A DNA stretch of 16,073 bases from Ignavibacteriaceae bacterium. Lineage in GTDB: Bacteria > Bacteroidota > Ignavibacteria > Ignavibacteriales > Ignavibacteriaceae. A program made the translations under genes and the position numbers. Shown here piece after piece: positions 1 to 6,543 of the stretch (positions are counted from its first letter, which is position 1; every line of letters begins with the position of its first letter). The stretch is from contig JACAFA010000161.1 in the NCBI GenBank assembly GCA_013388525.1, positions 1 through 16,073 of the forward strand. Direction: 5' to 3'. The notes below the pieces were generated by a model. It was not told the origin of the DNA and made no database searches. It worked only from the letters and a program-made list of their open reading frames with translations.

Positions 1-1216
1 GTGCAACCATTTCATCAAGATGTTTCGGTAAAGTATAAACTTTATTTTCATACTTATCGTGATGATTCCAGAGTTCAATCTGTGCAAGAACCTGGTTTGA
101 AAATGAGTTCGACATAACAAATGAAGGATGACCCATTGCACAACCGAGATTAACCAATCTTCCTTCAGCAAGAACAATTATATCTTTTCCATCAATTGTA
201 AATTTATCAACCTGAGGTTTGATATTATCTTTTGTATGTCCGTAATTTTTATTAAGCCATGCCATATCAATTTCATTGTCGAAGTGTCCGATGTTGCAAA
301 CCACAGTTTTATCTTTCATCAGTCTGAAAATCTTTTCATCAACAACATTATAATTACCGGTTGCAGTTACAATTATATCAGCTCTTGGCGCAGCCTTTTC
401 CATCTTCTGAACTTCGTAGCCATCCATAGCAGCCTGAAGTGCACAGATGGGATCAATTTCAGTAACAATTACTCTTACACCAGCACCACGAAGTGATTGA
501 GCAGAACCTTTACCAACATCTCCATAACCTGCAACGACTGCTACTTTACCAGCCATCATTAAGTCAGTTGCTCTTCTTAAAGCATCAACCAGTGATTCAC
601 GGCAGCCGTACTTATTATCGAACTTTGACTTGGTGACTGAATCATTGACATTGAAAGCAGGAACAGGAAGTGTTCCTTTCTTTTCTCTTTCATATAAACG
701 ATGGACACCGGTTGTGGTTTCTTCAGAAATACCTCTGACTTCTTTAATAAGTTCAGGATATTTGTCAAGCACCATATTAGTTAAGTCACCGCCATCGTCA
801 AGAATCATATTCAAAGGTTTTCTGTCTTTACCAAAGAACAAAGTTTGTTCTATACACCAATCGTACTCTTCAAGAGTTTCACTTTTCCAGGCGAAGACAG
901 GAATACCGGCTTTTGCAATTGCAGCAGCGGCATGATCTTGTGTTGAAAAAATATTACACGATGACCATTGAACTTCAGCTCCAAGATCTTTTAAAGTTTC
1001 AATTAATACAGCTGTTTGAATTGTCATATGAAGACAACCGGCAATACGTGCACCTTTAAGAGGTTGTTCTTTTTTATATTTTTCCCTGATAGCCATCAAG
1101 CCGGGCATTTCTGCTTCGGCAAGTTTTATTTCTTTTCTTCCCCATTCAGCAAGTGAAATATCCTTCACTTTATAAGGGAGAATTTTCACTTCATTTTTTA
1201 CTGCTATATCGCTCAT
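1..1216 (-). CDS. ahcY: Adenosylhomocysteinase (S-adenosylhomocysteine hydrolase), C-terminus cut by window edge
   Basis: This enzyme reversibly splits S-adenosylhomocysteine into adenosine and homocysteine, using bound NAD+, and so removes the inhibitory product of SAM-dependent methylation. Translating the minus strand from the ATG at 1216 gives 405 residues beginning [20 protein letters not shown], with no stop before the edge. Roughly 25-30 C-terminal residues, including the usual Lys/Tyr tail, should lie outside. The NAD-binding loop GYGDVGKG is at about residues 228-235. The active-site stretch [18 protein letters not shown] carries the expected Lys196, Asp200, Asn201 and Cys205 (equivalent to rat Lys185, Asp189, Asn190, Cys194). 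HFDNEIDM and [11 protein letters not shown] are also present. AAAGGA about 7 bases before the ATG is a plausible ribosome site. The gene follows metK by 28 bases on the same strand and is probably co-transcribed. Identification is very secure. Confidence 0.97.
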   Translation of the reverse strand, partial: MSDIAVKNEVKILPYKVKDISLAEWGRKEIKLAEAEMPGLMAIREKYKKEQPLKGARIAGCLHMTIQTAVLIETLKDLGAEVQWSSCNIFSTQDHAAAAIAKAGIPVFAWKSETLEEYDWCIEQTLFFGKDRKPLNMILDDGGDLTNMVLDKYPELIKEVRGISEETTTGVHRLYEREKKGTLPVPAFNVNDSVTKSKFDNKYGCRESLVDALRRATDLMMAGKVAVVAGYGDVGKGSAQSLRGAGVRVIVTEIDPICALQAAMDGYEVQKMEKAAPRADIIVTATGNYNVVDEKIFRLMKDKTVVCNIGHFDNEIDMAWLNKNYGHTKDNIKPQVDKFTIDGKDIIVLAEGRLVNLGCAMGHPSFVMSNSFSNQVLAQIELWNHHDKYENKVYTLPKHLDEMVA

Positions 1217-1244
1217 TTTTTTCCTTTTATCTGGTTATTAAATA

Positions 1245-2387
1245 TCATGCATATTTCTTAAACAAATTTACCAGGTCTAATTGTTCCCAGGAAAATTCGT
1301 TTTCTGTTCTTCCGAAATGACCATAAGCAGCGGTTTTCTGATAAATTGGTTTTTTAAGCTTTAATCTCTCAATAATTCCCTTTGGAGTCAAGTCAACTTC
1401 TTTTGTAATCATTTTAGAAATTTCAGAATCGGGAATGACGCCGGTTCCCTTAGTATCAACATAAATAGAAACCGGTTCAGCAATACCAATAGCATAAGCA
1501 ACCTGAACAAGACATTCCTTTGCAAGTTTTGCAGCAACAATATTTTTAGCAATATGTCGTGCAGCATAAGCAGCAGAACGGTCAACTTTTGAAGGATCTT
1601 TCCCGGAAAATGCACCGCCGCCGTGAGGAGCCCACCCGCCGTAAGTATCAACAATAATTTTTCTTCCGGTTAGTCCGCTGTCTCCATGCGGTCCGCCAAT
1701 TTCAAATCTTCCAGTTGGATTAACAAACACTTTTGTCTTCTGATCAAAAAATTCTGCCGGAATAACATTTTTAATTACTTGTTCAATTACATCTTCTTTT
1801 ATTTTTGCCTGGCTAGCATCTGCATCGTGTTGGGTTGAAATAACGATCGTATCAACTCTTTTGGGATTCTTTTTATCATCATATTCAATTGTAACCTGAG
1901 ATTTCGCATCGGGTCTTAAGTATGGCATAATACCATCAAAACCTTTTCTTATATCTGCTAATTTTTTTACGAGTTTATGAGCATACATAATTGGCATTGG
2001 CATTAGTTCGGGAGTTTGATCACAGGCATAACCAAACATCATTCCCTGATCACCGGCTCCACCCTTATCAACTCCCATCGCAATATCGGGAGACTGTGAG
2101 TGAATTGCGTTCAATACAGAACAAGATTCGGAATCAAATTTATAATCTGCACTTGTGTATCCTATTTTTTTAACAGTTGCTCTTACTACATCCGGGACTT
2201 CAATGTAAGCGTCGGTGGTTATTTCACCGCCAACAAGAACAAGACCGGTTGTTACGAAAGTCTCACAAGCGACTCTCGCATTAGGATCTTTTGCAATTAT
2301 TGCATCGAGCACACCATCGGAAATTGCATCACATACTTTATCAGGATGACCTTCAGAAACTGATTCTGATGTAAAGAAAAATGACAT
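1245..2387 (-). CDS. metK: S-adenosylmethionine synthase (methionine adenosyltransferase)
   Basis: The enzyme makes S-adenosylmethionine from methionine and ATP, releasing phosphate and pyrophosphate; it is cytoplasmic and normally tetrameric. The 380 residues match the usual bacterial length (about 384). Signature motifs are in order: GHPDK at 13-17, [13 protein letters not shown] at 109-121, and the block from [13 protein letters not shown] at 231 through [19 protein letters not shown] to 274, which carries the ATP/phosphate-binding residues. The ATG at 2387 begins [17 protein letters not shown], the standard family start. AAAGG lies about 10 bases upstream, a slightly long spacing. metK is the first gene of the metK-ahcY pair, so production of the methyl donor and removal of its by-product are likely expressed together. 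A good TTG-N20-TAAGTTTG promoter lies about 60 bases upstream. Confidence 0.98.
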   Translation of the reverse strand: MSFFFTSESVSEGHPDKVCDAISDGVLDAIIAKDPNARVACETFVTTGLVLVGGEITTDAYIEVPDVVRATVKKIGYTSADYKFDSESCSVLNAIHSQSPDIAMGVDKGGAGDQGMMFGYACDQTPELMPMPIMYAHKLVKKLADIRKGFDGIMPYLRPDAKSQVTIEYDDKKNPKRVDTIVISTQHDADASQAKIKEDVIEQVIKNVIPAEFFDQKTKVFVNPTGRFEIGGPHGDSGLTGRKIIVDTYGGWAPHGGGAFSGKDPSKVDRSAAYAARHIAKNIVAAKLAKECLVQVAYAIGIAEPVSIYVDTKGTGVIPDSEISKMITKEVDLTPKGIIERLKLKKPIYQKTAAYGHFGRTENEFSWEQLDLVNLFKKYA

Positions 2388-2422
2388 TATTATTATACCT
2401 TTATTAAATGGAAAATATTCTC

Positions 2423-2447
2423 TAAGCTCTTTTTGAAAAAAGGCTTA
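2423..2447 (-). other. Stem-loop sequence at the expected 5' end of the metK transcript
   Basis: Read on the minus strand, TAAGC-CTTTTT pairs with AAAAAG-A-GCTTA. This gives about ten base pairs with one bulged A and a tiny loop. It begins immediately after the TAAGTTTG element. If transcription starts a few bases downstream of that element, part of the 5' arm is not in the RNA, so the hairpin may form only partly. It is not followed by a T-run and therefore is not an intrinsic terminator. A role in mRNA protection or control is inference. Confidence 0.35.
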
Positions 2448-2478
2448 CAAACTTAGGAAAAGGGGTTTTTAATAACAA
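2448..2478 (-). promoter_or_regulatory. Bacteroidota-type promoter of metK-ahcY
   Basis: On the minus strand, TTG (2478-2476) is followed after 20 bases by TAAGTTTG (2455-2448). This matches the Bacteroidota primary-sigma consensus (TTG or TTTG, roughly 17-23 bases, TAnnTTTG). Transcription would start near 2440-2444, giving a leader of a little over 50 bases before the metK ATG. It is the only exact match in the spacer. The call rests on pattern matching only. Confidence 0.6.
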
Positions 2479-2491
2479 GCTAAACAAGCTT
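2474..2491. repeat. Tandem 9-bp direct repeat over the metK -33 element
   Basis: The plus strand reads AACAAGCTA then AACAAGCTT, two adjacent copies differing only in the last base. The copy at 2474-2482 contains the promoter's TTG (as CAA). Direct repeats over a -33 element can be operator half-sites or alternative -33 elements, but chance in AT-rich DNA is not excluded. Confidence 0.45.
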
Positions 2492-2522
2492 ATTTTTCAG
2501 ATAGAATTAATAACTCATCTTA

Positions 2523-2550
2523 CAATAGATAAGAGACGACCTCTTTATTG
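2523..2550. repeat. Bulged inverted repeat in the divergent spacer
   Basis: On the plus strand, CAATA-(GAT)-AAGAG, loop ACGAC, then CTCTT-TATTG. Ten pairs form with a three-base bulge in the 5' arm and a five-base loop. It lies about 70 bases upstream of the metK -7 element and about 150 bases upstream of the plus-strand gene at 2699. No T-run follows on either strand. It could be an operator, or an RNA element in a plus-strand leader; neither is shown. Confidence 0.4.
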
Positions 2551-2698
2551 AGGAAAACATTCATTTAGTTTTATTTGTAATTGTGATTTCTATTTGAGTT
2601 CAGTGTGATGAGAAACATGTCATTTCTAAATTAATTACTTTTATGCGAAATGTGATTTTAAATCATTAATTAGCAATTATATAAAGACTTTTATAAAT

Positions 2699-3652
2699 AT
2701 GAAATTCGCAACAAAAATTACAGAACTTCTCAATATCAAATACCCGATTATTCAGGCAGGAATGGTTTGGGTATCAGGCTGGAAATTAGCTTCAGCAATT
2801 TCTAACGAAGGTGGACTTGGTTTAATCGGTTCAGGTTCTATGAAACCGGAATTACTCAGAGAACATATACAGAAGTGCAGAATGGCTACTGATAAACCTT
2901 TTGGTGTGAATATTCCTTTGTTGAGGAAAGATGCAGATGAACTCGTTAAAGTATGTTTAGAAGAAAGAATTAAAATATTCTTCACTTCGGCGGGAAATCC
3001 CAGAGCTTTTACACCAATGCTCAAAGAGAATGGTTGTTCTGTAATTCATGTAGTTGCAAATCTTAAATACGCATTAAAAGCACAGGAGTACGGTTGTGAT
3101 GCAGTTGTCGGGGAAGGAGTTGAAGCTGGTGGTCATAATGGTGCTGACCAGATTACTACTTTCGTTTTGATTCCTCAGCTTGTTGATGCACTAAATATTC
3201 CGGTTATCGCAGCCGGTGGAATTGCTGATGGAAAAGGAATACTTGCAGCTTTATCATTGGGTGCTGAAGGTGTGCAGATAGGGACACGATTTGCAGCAAC
3301 AGTTGAATCTTCTGCTCACGAAAATTATAAAAGAAAGATTGTTGAAGCCAAAGATAACGACACCGTTCTTGCATTCAGGAAAATTGGATTGGTTAGAATG
3401 ATTAAAAATGATTTTGCTTCCCGCGCAGTTAGAGCAGAATATGAAGGCTGGAATGAGTTGCAGCTTAAAGAATTGCTCGGAAGTAAAAGAGAACGAGCCG
3501 GTATTTTTGAAGGTGATGAAACAGAAGGCGAACTTGAAGCCGGTCAGGTCGCCGGACTGATTAAAGATATTCCGACAGTTAAGGAATTGTTTGGCAGATT
3601 TTTAAACGAAATTTCCGAAACTAAAAATAGAATTGACCAAGTATTTTCCTGA
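2699..3652 (+). CDS. FMN-dependent TIM-barrel enzyme of the FabK enoyl-ACP reductase / nitronate monooxygenase family
   Basis: The 317-residue protein belongs to the family that includes enoyl-ACP reductase II (FabK, last reductive step of fatty-acid elongation) and nitronate monooxygenase (2-nitropropane dioxygenase). From the N-terminus come KYPIIQAGMVWVSGWKLA (15-32, FMN site), EGGLGLIGSG (37-46), PFGVNIPLL (67-75), EAGGHNG (142-148) with the family's catalytic-type His146, the phosphate-binding AAGGIADGKG (171-180), and LGAEGVQIGTRF (188-199). The length and the C-terminal AGQVAGL segment resemble Streptococcus FabK (about 324 residues). Many such homologues are nevertheless labelled nitronate monooxygenase, and the sequence alone does not decide the substrate, so I give no symbol. 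It has no obvious ribosome site. It converges on ispH with only 4 bases between the two stops. Confidence 0.85.
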   Translation: MKFATKITELLNIKYPIIQAGMVWVSGWKLASAISNEGGLGLIGSGSMKPELLREHIQKCRMATDKPFGVNIPLLRKDADELVKVCLEERIKIFFTSAGNPRAFTPMLKENGCSVIHVVANLKYALKAQEYGCDAVVGEGVEAGGHNGADQITTFVLIPQLVDALNIPVIAAGGIADGKGILAALSLGAEGVQIGTRFAATVESSAHENYKRKIVEAKDNDTVLAFRKIGLVRMIKNDFASRAVRAEYEGWNELQLKELLGSKRERAGIFEGDETEGELEAGQVAGLIKDIPTVKELFGRFLNEISETKNRIDQVFS

Positions 3653-3656
3653 TAGC

Positions 3657-4886
3657 TTATATTGCTTCAAGCACATCGTTTACAACTGTATCAACATCCT
3701 TTGCATTCTCATAAAACGAAATTACTTTTCTTATTACTGCTTCTACAGTAGCATCGGGACAGGAAGCGCCGCTGGTAATTAATATTTCAACAGGATTTTT
3801 ATCAGGCAAATAATCTTTTGAAATTATAACCGATTGTCTGGCTATATCATAATGATTGATTTCATTGTCTGATATTATCCTGTCAGCAGAATCAATGAAA
3901 TAAGTTTTAATTTCTTCTTCGCAGATTTTAACAATATTAGTTGTGTTGGAGCTGTTGTATCCACCAACCACAATTGCAAAATCAGCAGATACTTCCAGCA
4001 AACCGTATGTAGCATCCTGATTGTCGTTTGTTGCATAACAAAGAGTATCGCGCGTATCAGCAAAATGCTCACTGAGGTTTTGAATCCCATAAACTTTAAT
4101 CATTGTTTCTTTCAACATCTCTGCTATTTCCTGCGTTTCAGTTGCAAGCATCGTAGTTTGATTTACAACTCCGACTTTAATCAGATCGGTATTTACATTA
4201 AATCCTTTCGAGAATTTTCCTTTGAAAAATTCATAGAAATCTTCCTCTGATTTTTCACCCATAATTACGTCTGCTAAAAATTTTGTTTCTTCCAGATTAC
4301 GAACTATCATTGAAGGAGAATTTTGAACTGAGTGAGAAAATGTTGCGCGGGTTTCTTCGTGATAATGCTTGCCGTGAATTATTACTGTAAATCCCTGTTT
4401 GCCAAGTTCAGCAGAACGGTTCCAGACTTTTTCCACAAAAGGACAGGTTGTGTTATACCGATAAGGATTTATTCCCATCTTATTCAGTTTCTTCTCAACC
4501 TCGAGCGTTGTTCCGAAGGCAGGAATAATAACAATATCATCACTATTTATTTCTTCCCACGCAACAAGCTGATTACCTGATGTATCCATAATAAACCGCA
4601 CGCCCATACTCAACAAATCATTATTAACTCCGGGATTATGTATCATCTCGCTTAATAAATAAAACTTTTTGCCGGGATTTTCTTCGATAGTTTTGTATGC
4701 AATTTCAATGGCATTTTCTACTCCATAACAAAAACCAAAATGCCGGGCAAGATAAAATCTGACAGGGCCGAAATCGAGCAATGTGGGAGAAAAATCTTTT
4801 TTTCTCGGATCTTCAAGTTTTCTATTATTCTTGATCTGAGTGATAAAAGAACTCTTGTAATGGACAGGTATATCAAACTTTTTCAT
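3657..4886 (-). CDS. ispH: 4-hydroxy-3-methylbut-2-enyl diphosphate reductase, long plant/cyanobacterial-like form
   Basis: IspH is the last enzyme of the MEP isoprenoid pathway; its iron-sulfur cluster reduces HMBPP to IPP and DMAPP. The expected cluster cysteines are Cys53 (FGFCYGVENA), Cys148 (TTCPFVEK) and Cys283 (TLCYATNDNQDA). Active-site regions are MIHNPGVNN (81-89), IIHGKHYHEET (169-179), NQTTMLATET (242-251) and VVGGYNSSNTTN (306-317). Its 409 residues exceed the roughly 310-320 of the E. coli type. An N-terminal extension of about 40 residues and the internal layout resemble plant and cyanobacterial IspH. Cys376 in SGASCPD is extra and not an expected ligand. The ATG lies 2 bases after the stop of the upstream membrane-protein gene. 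An AAGGG ribosome site sits within that gene's final codons, so translation is probably coupled. Confidence 0.96.
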   Translation of the reverse strand: MKKFDIPVHYKSSFITQIKNNRKLEDPRKKDFSPTLLDFGPVRFYLARHFGFCYGVENAIEIAYKTIEENPGKKFYLLSEMIHNPGVNNDLLSMGVRFIMDTSGNQLVAWEEINSDDIVIIPAFGTTLEVEKKLNKMGINPYRYNTTCPFVEKVWNRSAELGKQGFTVIIHGKHYHEETRATFSHSVQNSPSMIVRNLEETKFLADVIMGEKSEEDFYEFFKGKFSKGFNVNTDLIKVGVVNQTTMLATETQEIAEMLKETMIKVYGIQNLSEHFADTRDTLCYATNDNQDATYGLLEVSADFAIVVGGYNSSNTTNIVKICEEEIKTYFIDSADRIISDNEINHYDIARQSVIISKDYLPDKNPVEILITSGASCPDATVEAVIRKVISFYENAKDVDTVVNDVLEAI

Positions 4887-4888
4887 TA

Positions 4889-5368
4889 TTAACCCTTAAG
4901 TATTAAATCGCTTTCATCTGTATTTAAACGCATATCACGAATCAAAGATTCCTTTGATGGTCTCAATAGAATGAAGTAGCCAAAAAGAAAAATAAAAACT
5001 GCTGCATAAAGATAATTGGAAGTTAGCATTGTTGCCATAAGTGCCAGAAGGCTGACACTTTCAATCATAGCCCAGGAAATAATTTTTGCGGTCCTGTACT
5101 GTAAAATTTTTTGAAGAAGATTTTTTCCTGAGTCATACTTAGATATAATTTGATTATAAATCATCCTTGAGGAAAACATCATTATCAATCCTAAAACGGG
5201 GACTAAAAAAGTAAATATGGTATCGATGTCATTATTTACTTCCTTATTTGTTCCCTGAATAAAAAATAATGTGATAAGAAAAAATAGAATCAAACCTGCT
5301 GACAGAGCCAGATAAATTATGTTTGTTACATTAATTTGATTTTTGATATTAGAATTATCAGGGCTCAT
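4889..5368 (-). CDS. Small four-helix integral membrane protein of unknown function
   Basis: I do not recognise this family. The ATG at 5368 gives 159 residues. A GTG at 5380 would add only MSRV, and I prefer the ATG because GTGAG/AGAG lies just upstream of it. Four hydrophobic stretches are visible (numbered from the GTG): 20-41, 53-75, 98-119 and 123-139. Between helices 2 and 3 is a charged loop, about residues 76-97, with several Lys and Arg. The basic and acidic C-terminal tail RPSKESLIRDMRLNTDESD is probably cytoplasmic. There is no signal peptide or catalytic motif. It is tightly linked to ispH downstream, with a 2-base gap and the ispH ribosome site overlapping its last codons. The two are almost certainly one transcript, but this does not establish a role in isoprenoid metabolism. 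Confidence 0.8.
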   Translation of the reverse strand: MSPDNSNIKNQINVTNIIYLALSAGLILFFLITLFFIQGTNKEVNNDIDTIFTFLVPVLGLIMMFSSRMIYNQIISKYDSGKNLLQKILQYRTAKIISWAMIESVSLLALMATMLTSNYLYAAVFIFLFGYFILLRPSKESLIRDMRLNTDESDLILKG

Positions 5369-5416
5369 CACTCTACTCACAAAAGTTGTTTTTTAGATTT
5401 TCAAAATGTGCTTTCA

Positions 5417-5424
5417 TATATTTG
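5417..5424 (+). promoter_or_regulatory. Candidate -7 promoter element for prfA
   Basis: TATATTTG matches TAnnTTTG exactly and continues as TATATTTGCA, the same ten bases found upstream of the DUF4159-like gene. A start a few bases downstream would leave a leader of roughly 20 bases. The -33 part is weak: the nearest TTG (5386-5388) is 28 bases away, which is too far. Confidence 0.5.
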
Positions 5425-5447
5425 CACACAATTTTCAGAATTACACT

Positions 5448-6521
5448 ATGAATTTAGCAGATAAGTTAGAAAAAATAAAAATCAGATTTGACAGCATAAA
5501 CGAACAACTTTCTGATCCCGCTATTACTTCAGACCGCGAGAAAATGATTTCGCTGACAAAAGAAAGAAGCGACCTTGCTGAAATAGTTGAAGCTTATTCG
5601 AGATATTCTGAGGTATTAAAAAATATTAAGGGAAATAAAGAGATTATAGATACAGTTAAAGACAATGAATTAGTATCAATGGCTGAAGTTGAACTCGAAG
5701 AATTAAAAACTGAAAAGGAGAAGCTCGAAGAAGGAATAAAAGTGCTTTTGCTACCTAAAGATCCAAATGATGATAAAAATGTAATTATGGAAATAAGAGC
5801 CGGAACAGGTGGTGAAGAAGCGGCACTCTTTGCCGGAGATTTGTTCAGAATGTACAGTCGTTATGCAGAAATGCGCGGTTGGAAGTTAGAGCTCATTGAT
5901 ATAAATGATACTGGTCTCGGTGGTGTTAAAGAAGTGATTTTTTCCTTGAGCGGCAATAATGTTTTTGGTGATATGAAATTTGAAAGCGGCGTGCACAGAG
6001 TTCAAAGAGTACCTGAAACAGAAGGAAGCGGAAGAGTTCACACTTCAGCTGCTTCTGTTGCTGTTCTTCCTGAGGCTGAAGATGTTCAGATTGAAATTAA
6101 CCCAAATGATTTGAAGATAGATATCTTTCGTTCCGGCGGCGCGGGCGGACAAAATGTAAATAAAGTTGAAACTGCCGTAAGAATAACTCATCTTCCAACC
6201 GGTATGGTTGTTCAATGCCAGGATGAACGCTCGCAATTAAAGAACAGGCAAAAAGCAATGAAGGTACTGAAGGCAAGATTATATGATCTTGAACTTAAAA
6301 AGAAAAATGAAGAAATATCCGCTCAAAGAAAATCTATGGTGAGAAGCGGCGACAGAAGTGATAAAATCAGAACTTACAATTTTCCGCAAAACAGAGTAAC
6401 TGATCACAGGATAGGATTAACTCTTTACAATCTTTCCAACATTATGGAAGGTCACATCGACGAACTGATTGAGCAACTTAAAATTGCTGATAAAACTGAA
6501 AAACTTCAGGCGACGGAATAA
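5448..6521 (+). CDS. prfA: Peptide chain release factor 1
   Basis: RF1 reads UAG and UAA stop codons in the ribosomal A site and triggers hydrolysis of the finished peptide. From the ATG at 5448 the protein has 357 residues, close to E. coli RF1 (360). The stop-codon reading motif is PET (189-191), the P-x-T form that separates RF1 from RF2 (SPF). The catalytic GGQ is at 233-235 within [18 protein letters not shown], in the position found in E. coli. An upstream in-frame ATG at 5406 would add 14 residues ([10 protein letters not shown]...) not typical of RF1 and would place the start upstream of the promoter candidate, so I reject it. There is no clear ribosome site. prmC, which methylates the GGQ glutamine and often follows prfA, is not next to it; the neighbour is convergent. 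Confidence 0.97.
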   Translation: MNLADKLEKIKIRFDSINEQLSDPAITSDREKMISLTKERSDLAEIVEAYSRYSEVLKNIKGNKEIIDTVKDNELVSMAEVELEELKTEKEKLEEGIKVLLLPKDPNDDKNVIMEIRAGTGGEEAALFAGDLFRMYSRYAEMRGWKLELIDINDTGLGGVKEVIFSLSGNNVFGDMKFESGVHRVQRVPETEGSGRVHTSAASVAVLPEAEDVQIEINPNDLKIDIFRSGGAGGQNVNKVETAVRITHLPTGMVVQCQDERSQLKNRQKAMKVLKARLYDLELKKKNEEISAQRKSMVRSGDRSDKIRTYNFPQNRVTDHRIGLTLYNLSNIMEGHIDELIEQLKIADKTEKLQATE

Positions 6522-6543
6522 AAGCCGGTTAATACTTCTTAAA

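Larger units (their letters stand above)
2388..2698. other. Divergent intergenic spacer between metK and the FabK/NMO-family gene
   Basis: This 311-base very AT-rich spacer holds no credible gene. It contains a metK promoter on the minus strand (2448-2478), a tandem 9-bp repeat overlapping its -33 element (2474-2491), a stem-loop sequence just downstream of the -7 element (2423-2447) and a bulged inverted repeat (2523-2550). I looked for the conserved cores of the SAM-I and SAM-II riboswitches in the metK direction and did not find them. For the plus-strand gene at 2699 I see only one-mismatch versions of TAnnTTTG (around 2568 and 2592), so its promoter is undecided. Confidence 0.7.

Noticed and set aside
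128..935. Plus-strand open frames inside ahcY
   Set aside because: They are antisense to a fully supported gene, have no recognisable domains and are a by-product of AT-rich codon use.
2388..2698. SAM-I or SAM-II riboswitch in the metK leader
   Set aside because: The strand toward metK has a CTCTTATC stretch that recalls the SAM-I start, but the rest of the conserved core is absent, and no SAM-II pseudoknot core is seen.
3759..3761. Cys376 of IspH as an extra cluster ligand
   Set aside because: The three family cysteines (53, 148, 283) are already accounted for; this Cys replaces a non-ligand residue in SGASxPD.
5406..5447. Upstream in-frame ATG as the prfA start
   Set aside because: It would add 14 hydrophobic/aromatic residues not seen in RF1 and would lie upstream of the likely promoter element; with the ATG at 5448 PET and GGQ fall at the standard RF1 positions.
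4889..5450. TAnnTTTG promoter for the membrane protein-ispH operon
   Set aside because: The best minus-strand candidate, AACTTTTG, has a mismatch in the TA and only 14 bases to the nearest TTG, so I did not call it.
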